Positions 9,032 through 15,423 of a stretch of 64,000 bases of DNA are shown piece after piece. The number at the start of each line of letters is the position of its first letter. Position 1 is the first letter of the stretch. The position numbers were made by a program, and so were the translations under genes. The notes beneath the pieces were generated by a model. It saw only the letters and a list, made by a program, of their open reading frames with translations, was not told where the DNA came from and did not search any database. The stretch is from Pseudomonas sp. RIT409 (GTDB lineage Bacteria; Pseudomonadota; Gammaproteobacteria; Pseudomonadales; Pseudomonadaceae): positions 1 to 64,000 of the forward strand of contig NZ_QARE02000003.1 in assembly GCF_003052515.2 (NCBI RefSeq), written 5' to 3'.

Positions 9032-9883
9032 ATGACATCCCTCGAAGGTCAGTTGCACCGATGTGCCATCAACACCGCGACGCTCGGTCATCGCGAGCCG
9101 TTGGACAAAACCCTGGACCGTATCGCCCGCGCCGGATTCGGTGGCGTCGCGCCATGGCGGCATGAAGTGGAAGCCATCGGCGCCAAGGCGGCCGGGCGGC
9201 AAGTGCGCGCGCTCGGGTTGTCCGTCACCGGCTACTGCCGATCGGCTTATTTTGCCGCGGCCGACCCGGCTGAGCGGCGAGCGAACATGGGCGCCAACAT
9301 CGCAGCCCTGGACGACGCGGTAGAGCTCGGCGCCAGATGCTTCGTGCTGGTGGTAGGCGGCGTGCAGGGTGTGAAGGACGGCGTGGTCGGCGCGCGCGCG
9401 CAGGTGCAGGACGGGATCGGAGCGCTGTACCTCGAAGCTCGCAAACGGGGCATGCCACTGGCGATCGAGCCTTTGCATCCGACCTACGCGTCAGACCGCT
9501 CGGTCGTCAACACGATCCGCCAGGCGCTCACACTGTGCGAATCGATTGCGCCCGATGACCCCGCCATGCTCGGCCTGGCGGTCGATGTCTACCACTGCTG
9601 GTGGGACCCTGACCTGGCGGCCTCCATTGCCCTGGCAGGCCACGCGGGCAGGATCATGGGTTACCACGTTTGCGATTGGCTGCTCGACACCCAGGACAGG
9701 CTGATGGATCGCGGCATGATGGGTGACGGGATCGTCGACCTTCGGGGTTTCCGCCGCCTTATCGAAGACGCGGGCTACACCGGCATGGTGGAAGTGGAAA
9801 TATTTTCAGCGCAGCGATGGTGGAAGGTGGCCCAGGACGAAGTGCTCGCGGTGTGCGCCCGGCGCCTGCAGTCCCAGTGCTGA
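9032..9883 (+). CDS. Sugar phosphate isomerase/epimerase family protein (xylose isomerase-like TIM barrel)
   Basis: 283-aa AP-endonuclease-2-like TIM barrel. Metal-ligand type motifs are visible: AIEPLHP (Glu/His), LGLAVDVYHCWWDP (Asp-His) and YHVCDWLLD, followed by VEVEIFS at the last strand. These enzymes interconvert keto- and aldo-sugars or inositol derivatives with divalent metals. It follows the DUF993 gene by 13 bp; the DUF993/isomerase pair points to a sugar or cyclitol-like intermediate in the pathway. The precise substrate is not readable. Confidence 0.85.
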   Translation: MTSLEGQLHRCAINTATLGHREPLDKTLDRIARAGFGGVAPWRHEVEAIGAKAAGRQVRALGLSVTGYCRSAYFAAADPAERRANMGANIAALDDAVELGARCFVLVVGGVQGVKDGVVGARAQVQDGIGALYLEARKRGMPLAIEPLHPTYASDRSVVNTIRQALTLCESIAPDDPAMLGLAVDVYHCWWDPDLAASIALAGHAGRIMGYHVCDWLLDTQDRLMDRGMMGDGIVDLRGFRRLIEDAGYTGMVEVEIFSAQRWWKVAQDEVLAVCARRLQSQC

Positions 9884-9909
9884 TTCAACGCGCCAACAGG
9901 AGAAGAACG

Positions 9910-10395
9910 ATGAGTGCTCTGCAGACAGAAGGCCGGGTGCTGACCCCCGGCCTGTACCATTTTGACGAGATCGAGGTCGGCGACCGCTTCGTCACCTCCG
10001 GGGTGACGGTCACCGAAACGCATGTGGTCAACTTCGCCGGTGTGTCAGGCGACTTCTATGACATCCACCTCGATGACATTGCCGCTCAAGAAGCAGGCTT
10101 TTCCAGCCGCATCGCCCACGGGCTGTTGGGGCTGTCGCTGGCGGACGGTCTGAAGACCCGTTGCCCGGTGCGCCTGCAGGGGCTGGCCACCCTAGGCTGG
10201 AATTGGTCGTTCCGCGCCCCCATCCTCATCGGCGATCGTATCCATGTCGAGATCAACGTCGTCGGGATGAGGCAGACGAAGCGCGCGGACAGGGGGATTG
10301 CCACCCTGGCGCTGACGGTTTTGAACCACGCGGGCAAGACCGTGCAGGACGGGGAAACGCAACTGCTGATGGGCATTCGCAACCGCACCGAGTGA
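9910..10395 (+). CDS. MaoC-like (R)-enoyl-CoA hydratase
   Basis: 161-aa hot-dog fold hydratase. The active-site segment is visible at VVNFAGVSGDFYDIHLDD followed by FSSRIAHGLLGLSLADG, with the Asp-His dyad expected for MaoC hydratases. The ATG at 9910 has AGGAGA just upstream, and a longer frame upstream is not used. Last plus-strand gene of the cluster, 26 bp after the isomerase. Together with the crotonase at 3035 and the SDR at 10458 it suggests hydration and oxidation of a CoA-bound intermediate. Confidence 0.87.
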   Translation: MSALQTEGRVLTPGLYHFDEIEVGDRFVTSGVTVTETHVVNFAGVSGDFYDIHLDDIAAQEAGFSSRIAHGLLGLSLADGLKTRCPVRLQGLATLGWNWSFRAPILIGDRIHVEINVVGMRQTKRADRGIATLALTVLNHAGKTVQDGETQLLMGIRNRTE

Positions 10396-10457
10396 GCAGC
10401 GCAGGCGTCGCGCGGCCCGTGTTGACCCCTTCCGCCGGAGCGTCTCACCCACGAGCG

Positions 10458-11210
10458 TTATTGGAAAGAGGGCTGCTGGACCTTGGGCGTAAGCAATCCG
10501 GCGGTCTCGCCGCCATCGATCGTCAACGTGGTGCCGTTGACGTAGCTCGCCGCTGGCGACAAGAGCCAGCAGACGGCCTCTGCGACTTCCGAGGCCATTG
10601 CCAGACGTCCTTCGGGAATGCGTGCTGTCAGGGCGGCGAGGCGGGCTTCGTCGTTGACGATCTTGTCCATCATGCGCGTGGCGATCTGTCCAGGGCAGAC
10701 CGCGTTGAACCGCACTTGGCCGCCGTACTCCAGGGCCAGGGCCTGGGTCAGGCCGAGAAGGGCCGCTTTGCTGGCGCAATAAGTGGCCAGCCCTTGCTCC
10801 CCGGCTTTTCCCGCAATCGAAGAGACGTTCACAACAGCGCCATGGCCTGCGATCAGCCCCGGTAACGCGTGTTTGGTGTAGAAGAACGCCGATCGCGTGT
10901 TCACGGCAAAGAGCGTGTCCCACTCTTGCTGGGTGGTTTCGACAAAGGCTTTGCGGCCGGACATGCCCGCGTTGTTGACCAGCCCGGCGAGCGTGCCATT
11001 GCCCCGGTGCAGCGCCGTTTCCACGACGTGCCGGAACTCGTCCTCATTGGCCACATCCCCGGCCACGAAGGTGCAATTCGGCAAACGGCTCGCCAACTGG
11101 TCGCCAGCGGCATGATCGCGCCCGGTGAACACGACCGAATGGCCAAGGCTGACAAGTTTTTCCACGGTTGCCGCACCAATGCCCTGGGTGCCGCCTGTGA
11201 CGATGTACAT
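10458..11210 (-). CDS. SDR-family oxidoreductase
   Basis: 250-aa short-chain dehydrogenase/reductase. NAD(P)-binding TGGTQGIG is at the N-terminus, NNAG near residue 85, and the catalytic Ser (VNVSSIAG) with YCASK (Tyr-x-x-x-Lys) in the middle; NGTTLTIDGG closes the fold. AGGAGCACTGC precedes the ATG. It is convergent with the MaoC gene and divergent from the hydrolase at 11660. It could be the 3-hydroxyacyl-CoA dehydrogenase of the neighbouring pathway or belong with the hydrolase; the sequence does not decide. Confidence 0.88.
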   Translation of the reverse strand: MYIVTGGTQGIGAATVEKLVSLGHSVVFTGRDHAAGDQLASRLPNCTFVAGDVANEDEFRHVVETALHRGNGTLAGLVNNAGMSGRKAFVETTQQEWDTLFAVNTRSAFFYTKHALPGLIAGHGAVVNVSSIAGKAGEQGLATYCASKAALLGLTQALALEYGGQVRFNAVCPGQIATRMMDKIVNDEARLAALTARIPEGRLAMASEVAEAVCWLLSPAASYVNGTTLTIDGGETAGLLTPKVQQPSFQ

Positions 11211-11549
11211 GCAGTGCTCCTAAAGATGAACCGCCTCGAGACGGGCCGTTCACTGTGAATACGCGAGGTCGACGGTGTACCGGAAGACCCTGTTGCAACG
11301 GTCCGCACGATACCGTGTTTGCTCTCACAAAACTGTACGGGCAGCGTTCACGTTTGAACGATGCGGACGCGCCATCTGCAGCGGTCAATAGTCTTCATTT
11401 CGGCCACCCACCCGCTGCCCCGCGGCCTGCCGTCGAACGGATGCCAGGGGCATCTCCCACTGCATGACTTCGGCGCATGCCGACATTCACCTGCCTCGCA
11501 TATCAATCGGTACAGATGTCGTTGACGCAGGGCAGGCGCCCTTATAGTG

Positions 11550-11561
11550 TACCGAACGGTA
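11550..11561. promoter_or_regulatory. Inverted repeat TACCG-AA-CGGTA, candidate TetR/AcrR operator
   Basis: TACCGAACGGTA (5-bp arms around AA) lies about 100 bp before the hydrolase start in the 449-bp divergent spacer between the SDR (start 11210) and the hydrolase (start 11660). Such short ACCG/CGGT dyads are typical TetR-family sites. The TetR gene at 12745-13377 is the nearest candidate regulator (inference). Apart from a weak GTTCA/TGAAC repeat near 11350 I see nothing else in the spacer. Confidence 0.4.
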
Positions 11562-11659
11562 TCTAAGTGGCTTATCAATGGCGATCAGTGCTTGCGTCAG
11601 CCGCTAACCGATCACCGATATCCAGGCGCGAAGGGCGCGCCACATGCGAGGAGTAGGAC

Positions 11660-12610
11660 ATGAAGAAGCATCTCAAACGAGCACTTGCCACCGCGGCGAT
11701 GGCCATGGCTCTGCCTTATCTTGCCCAGGCTGCGGAATTTCCGGTTCCGAAGGGATTTACCAGCGAGTTCAGAACGGTGGACGGCGTCAAGCTTCATTAT
11801 GTGAAGGGCGGTTCCGGGCCGTTGGTATTCCTGGCCCATGGTTTTGGCCAAGCGTGGTACGAATGGCATAACTTGATGCCTGAACTTGCCAGAAATCACA
11901 CCGTTGTTGCCGTGGATCTTCCCGGTCTGGGCGAGTCGCAGCCGCCTAAAACGGGATACAGCGGTACCGCGGTCTCGAAATACCTCTTCGACCTCGCAAC
12001 GCAATTGAGCGGCAATCAGCCGTTCGATCTGGTTGCGCACGACATCGGTATCTGGAACACGTACCCCTTGGCGGTCATGCACCAGAGCCAGATCAAAAAA
12101 TTGGTGTTCATGGAAGCGCCCATTCCTGACAAGAGCGTGTATGACTTCCCCGCCTTCTCACCGGAAGGTGAGTCATTGGTCTGGCATTTCAGCTTTTTCG
12201 CCGCAGGCGATCACATGGCTGAAACGTTGATCAAAGGGCATGAAAAATTCTTTCTCAAACGATTCATCCAGTCGCACGCGGCCAGTATGGATGCCTTCAC
12301 GCCCAAGTTGATCGATATGTACGCCAAGTCCTACGCCAAGCCCCAGACGTTGAACGCCTCTTTCGAGTATTACCGCGCACTGAACACATCGATCGCCGAA
12401 AACGCTGAACTGTCGAAGACCTCACTGAACATGCCGGTGTTGGCCATCGGTGGGGGCGGGCGCAATGGTCTGGGGCAATTCCAGATCGACCAAACGAAAA
12501 AATACGCAACCAACGTCAAGGGCGAAATCTTGCCGGGCTGTGGGCACTGGTTACCGGAAGAGTGCGCTGCCAAGTTGAATGCGGTGGTGGTTGACTTCCT
12601 GGATAATTGA
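11660..12610 (+). CDS. Exported alpha/beta hydrolase, epoxide hydrolase/haloacid-dehalogenase-like
   Basis: 316-aa hydrolase with a clear Sec signal peptide ([16 protein letters not shown]... cleaved after AQA at residue 24), so it acts in the periplasm or outside. The oxyanion region [10 protein letters not shown] is near residue 62. The nucleophile elbow LVAHDIG has Asp128 instead of Ser, as in epoxide hydrolases and haloalkane/fluoroacetate dehalogenases, and the catalytic His296 lies in GCGHWLPEE. It thus likely opens epoxides or removes halide rather than cleaving esters. It is convergent with a TetR gene. Confidence 0.85.
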   Translation: MKKHLKRALATAAMAMALPYLAQAAEFPVPKGFTSEFRTVDGVKLHYVKGGSGPLVFLAHGFGQAWYEWHNLMPELARNHTVVAVDLPGLGESQPPKTGYSGTAVSKYLFDLATQLSGNQPFDLVAHDIGIWNTYPLAVMHQSQIKKLVFMEAPIPDKSVYDFPAFSPEGESLVWHFSFFAAGDHMAETLIKGHEKFFLKRFIQSHAASMDAFTPKLIDMYAKSYAKPQTLNASFEYYRALNTSIAENAELSKTSLNMPVLAIGGGGRNGLGQFQIDQTKKYATNVKGEILPGCGHWLPEECAAKLNAVVVDFLDN

Positions 12611-12614
12611 CACA

Positions 12615-12700
12615 GGTCCCATGCTAGTCGGGCGGAGCCTTGTGTTTCCCGGGACCCTTTCGCTGAGGCCCTCGATGTACATCGGTGCCATCGGCGAAAG
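12615..12700. repeat. Nested inverted repeats in convergent spacer
   Basis: GGTCCC (12615-12620) pairs with GGGACC (12651-12656); CTTTCGC (12657-12663) pairs with GCGAAAG (12694-12700) and encloses the perfect 12-bp palindrome CGATGTACATCG (12673-12684). The block lies between the convergent hydrolase and TetR genes, so it may act as a two-way terminator, though no T-runs are seen. Confidence 0.4.
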
Positions 12701-12744
12701 CCTGTTTGAGGAGGTCACGCGTTTCAGCAACAACCCCGGCCGAA

Positions 12745-13377
12745 CTAAGGTACGGCGTGCGCGTTTGCACCCTGCGCGCTGTCCCACAAACCCATGATCT
12801 GTGTCACAGCCGCGTCGATCTGCTCGAAGGCGACGCCGTCCCGAGCCAGCACGGAAATGCCCAGCAGGAAGCTGTCGAAGGCTGCCGCCAGCGCCTCGGG
12901 CACGACGGTGGCGGGGAGTTCCCCGAGGGCGATCCCGCGCTTGACACAGGCCACAATGCCGGCGCGGTTCAGTGCCCGGGCCTCAGCCAAGGGAGCGGAG
13001 ATGGCCTTGCTTTCATCCGTACACGTGCTCAACAAGCCAAGCGCGACGAGGCATCCCTTGGGGTGACCGGGTTCGCATTGCATTTTTGCTGAACGTCGCA
13101 GCGTCAGTTCGATGGCCTCTCTGGGCGCGAGCGTGGTATCGAAAAGACTCTCCGTCACCCGGCCATGGGTGTTCAGATAGCGTTCCATCACTTCTTCGAA
13201 CAGCGCCTGCTTGGAGCCAAATGCCGCGTAAAAGCTGGGGGCGGTGATGCCTGTACCGATGTTGGCCTTGAGCTGGCTGAGCGAGGTCGCGTCATAGCCA
13301 TGCTCCCAGAACAAATGCATCGCCTGAGTGATTGCCACGTCCCGATCAAAGGAGCGCGGACGTCCCATCTGTGCCAT
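12745..13377 (-). CDS. TetR/AcrR-family transcriptional regulator
   Basis: 210-aa repressor. The GRPRSFDRDVAITQAMHLFWEHGYDATSLSQL opening and the following helix-turn-helix (residues about 8-55) are typical of the AcrR branch, followed by a ligand-binding helical domain with several cysteines (CEPGHPKGCLVALG). GCAGGAGGTA precedes the ATG by 5 bases, an unusually strong ribosome binding site. It faces the exported hydrolase, and may control it or the SDR through the 11550 dyad (inference). Confidence 0.87.
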   Translation of the reverse strand: MAQMGRPRSFDRDVAITQAMHLFWEHGYDATSLSQLKANIGTGITAPSFYAAFGSKQALFEEVMERYLNTHGRVTESLFDTTLAPREAIELTLRRSAKMQCEPGHPKGCLVALGLLSTCTDESKAISAPLAEARALNRAGIVACVKRGIALGELPATVVPEALAAAFDSFLLGISVLARDGVAFEQIDAAVTQIMGLWDSAQGANAHAVP

Positions 13378-13536
13378 ATGTACCTCCTGCCGAGTTACAT
13401 ACAGACTACTCGATACATATATCCTTGCCTAGCGCAGGTGACGATCTGCGGCGCTGCCCGGCAGCGCTGTCAACGCGTACTCATCCGTTTCAGGGGGGGC
13501 TGTGGCGCGCGGGTAAGCTGACCTGGCCGCCGCAGA

Positions 13537-14637
13537 TCAACCCTTCGGTTCCTTGGTCCCCAACACGTCGCGGATGCCGTCGACGACGCTGCTGTCCTTG
13601 ATCACGTCGTTCAACCAGCCTTCGAGCGGCATGTTGCCCCACTTGATCGCTCGTTCGATGAGATAGGGCACCGGGCTCTGGGGCTCGGTCTGTTTGAAGA
13701 ACTGCGCGACACCTGCAAGCAAGGTGAAGGCTTCATCGCGGGTGAGCGGGGTCGTGCGCAATGGCGCCGTGGCGGTCTCTTTGGTGGGGGTGGTCATTGC
13801 GGGACCTGCAGGGACTGGGTCGGCCGATAGCGCTTCGGGCTGTGATGGCTCTGCCGGGGCGGCCGGGTTGAGTTCGACGCCACGGTCCTTCAAGAGCTTT
13901 TCCGCGAGCTGCGCGGCACGGGAGAGGATTTCGCTCAGGCCGGCGAAGCTGGGCGCTTCGTGACCGAACAACCGGTCTACGGTGGCCTGCAACTGGCGAC
14001 AGGCATGCAGGCTGTCGTTGATCTCTGCCGCTTTGCGCAGAAAATGTTCGGTCTCGGTCAGAACCACCGAGCGCTGGAAAATTTCTGCATTGATTTTTCC
14101 TTCGTCCAGAGCCGTGCGCATCGCCTGTTGGTTCTGCAGGGCGAGGTTCTCGATGTGCCGGGACTCGTCGTAGCGCAACAGGCCGAATTGATCGCCTTGG
14201 GTGATCGGCAGCCCGCCGACCACGTCGGCCAGTGTTGTTTTTAGCCAGGCCAGGCGTGCAGCACGCTCTTCCAGGCCTTCGTCGAGGGCAGGGAAGAGGT
14301 CGTCCCAGAAGCGCTGCAGTATCCGCTCGGCCAGCGTGAGGCCGAAGGTAATGCCCACGAAGTGATATTTGTGCGCCAAGGCTTCACTGAGCCAGGCCAC
14401 GAGCATCAGGTCCTTGCTTTGCTTGGCAAGCCCCTGTGCAGCCAGGGTGATGGTCATGTCCCAATCCGAGGATTTCAGATCGGTTTGCCAATCACCCTGG
14501 GTCAGGTAATCAGGGTCTGCCCGACGAGCTTCCTTGACCTGATCGAACAGCGTGGAAAAGCTCAGGTCTTCGCCGCTGCCTCCATTGATCGGCGCTGTCA
14601 GTTCGGTCATTGAAAGGTCGTTGAGAAATTCAGACAT
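13537..14637 (-). CDS. tssA: T6SS baseplate/sheath-priming protein TssA
   Basis: 366 aa with the ImpA N-terminal domain (residues about 10-130, including GEDLSFSTLFDQVKEARRADPDYL and the DWDMTITLAAQGLAKQSKDL segment) and a short C-terminal region ending in the conserved PLEGWLNDVI motif. TssA binds baseplate and sheath components at the start of contraction assembly. The ATG at 14637 is used; a TTG two codons earlier gives a poor start. It is the last gene of the operon, 101 bp after hcp, behind a hairpin. A hairpin-forming GCGCTG/CAGCGC pair lies downstream at 13451-13467. Confidence 0.93.
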   Translation of the reverse strand: MSEFLNDLSMTELTAPINGGSGEDLSFSTLFDQVKEARRADPDYLTQGDWQTDLKSSDWDMTITLAAQGLAKQSKDLMLVAWLSEALAHKYHFVGITFGLTLAERILQRFWDDLFPALDEGLEERAARLAWLKTTLADVVGGLPITQGDQFGLLRYDESRHIENLALQNQQAMRTALDEGKINAEIFQRSVVLTETEHFLRKAAEINDSLHACRQLQATVDRLFGHEAPSFAGLSEILSRAAQLAEKLLKDRGVELNPAAPAEPSQPEALSADPVPAGPAMTTPTKETATAPLRTTPLTRDEAFTLLAGVAQFFKQTEPQSPVPYLIERAIKWGNMPLEGWLNDVIKDSSVVDGIRDVLGTKEPKG

Positions 14638-14698
14638 GGTCAACTCGGCAATGGGTAAAGAAACACCATGCCGATGAAGTCGGCACGGTGTCAGGTAA

Positions 14699-14723
14699 GG
14701 GCCATCGCCGTCGACGATGGCCC
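14699..14723 (-). terminator. Hairpin between hcp and tssA
   Basis: GGGCCATCG and CGATGGCCC form a perfect 9-bp stem with a 7-base loop, about 15 bp after the hcp stop. No T-run follows, so it probably protects the hcp message or damps readthrough into tssA. Confidence 0.5.
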
Positions 14724-14738
14724 CGGGTGCTTACGCGA

Positions 14739-15257
14739 TCACGCGAAAACCTTGTTGGCGGTGCGGTCCCAGCCGCCAGTGACGTTACCGCCACCCTGGC
14801 CGTCCGCACGGCTCTGTTGGGTGTAGGTGGTTTTGATACGCGCGAAGTTGAAGCTGATTTCTTCGATCGGCAGATCGCTCACCGCTTTGTCTTCGCCATC
14901 CTGGTTACCACCGGCAATGGCCTTGACCGACGACACCACAACCTCTTCCAGGTTGATGGTGAGGTAGGTCAGCTTGTCGCCGCCGGCACGGTTGACGTTC
15001 AGCTGGATTTTGGCGATGTGGGTCCCTTTGCAGCAGGCTTCGAACAGCTTCGCGGAGGCCTTGTCGACTGCCTTGCGAATGCTGAAATCGCTCAGCGCAA
15101 CGCGCTCGGACGATGCACCACCCGAGGAACTGGCCGTTGCCGAAGTGGCTTGCGTGGCGCCGTATTCGTAGCCCAGTACTTCGATCCAGTCCTTGTGCTT
15201 TTCATCCAGCACTTCGCCTGGGATCCCGTCGATCTGAATGTATGCGTCAAATGCCAT
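14739..15257 (-). CDS. hcp: T6SS tube protein Hcp (TssD)
   Basis: 172-aa Hcp1-family protein that stacks as hexameric rings to form the inner T6SS tube and can carry effectors. The opening MAFDAYIQIDGIPGEVLDEKH and the tail ...SFNFARIKTTYTQQ are diagnostic. The start at 15257 is set by GGAGAAG at 8 bases; the frame continues upstream without homology. It lies within the structural operon, after the TssM-like/OmpA gene and a 166-bp spacer with two hairpins, fitting separate, higher expression. Confidence 0.95.
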   Translation of the reverse strand: MAFDAYIQIDGIPGEVLDEKHKDWIEVLGYEYGATQATSATASSSGGASSERVALSDFSIRKAVDKASAKLFEACCKGTHIAKIQLNVNRAGGDKLTYLTINLEEVVVSSVKAIAGGNQDGEDKAVSDLPIEEISFNFARIKTTYTQQSRADGQGGGNVTGGWDRTANKVFA

Positions 15258-15331
15258 TTCTAACTTCTCCATTTTCTTACAATTAAGGGCTTGTCCTAGC
15301 TGCGGCCAGATCGCAGCCCTTCGATTTGACC

Positions 15332-15351
15332 CCCCTCGATCATTCGAGGGG
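15332..15351 (-). promoter_or_regulatory. Perfect hairpin in the hcp leader
   Basis: CCCCTCGA-TCAT-TCGAGGGG is a perfect 8-bp stem with a 4-base loop in the 166-bp spacer before hcp. A second imperfect stem (CCTCAGCCTC with GAGGCTCAGG, one mismatch) lies at about 15368-15395. No T-run follows either one, so they look like processing or stability structures, possibly marking an hcp-specific transcript. Confidence 0.5.
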
Positions 15352-15423
15352 AGTCGGTTGCCGCTGCCTCAGCCTCCGCGCGCAGAGGCTCAGGCGCCGG
15401 TTCCTCCTGAGCGGTACGTGCAC

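Noticed and set aside
12579..12797. 72-codon frame in the convergent spacer
   Set aside because: Overlaps the hydrolase and TetR ends and contains the nested dyads; no family match.
13443..13538. 11-bp inverted repeat GATCTGCGGCG/CGCCGCAGATC
   Set aside because: The arms are 74 bp apart, one inside the end of tssA, so a functional hairpin is doubtful.
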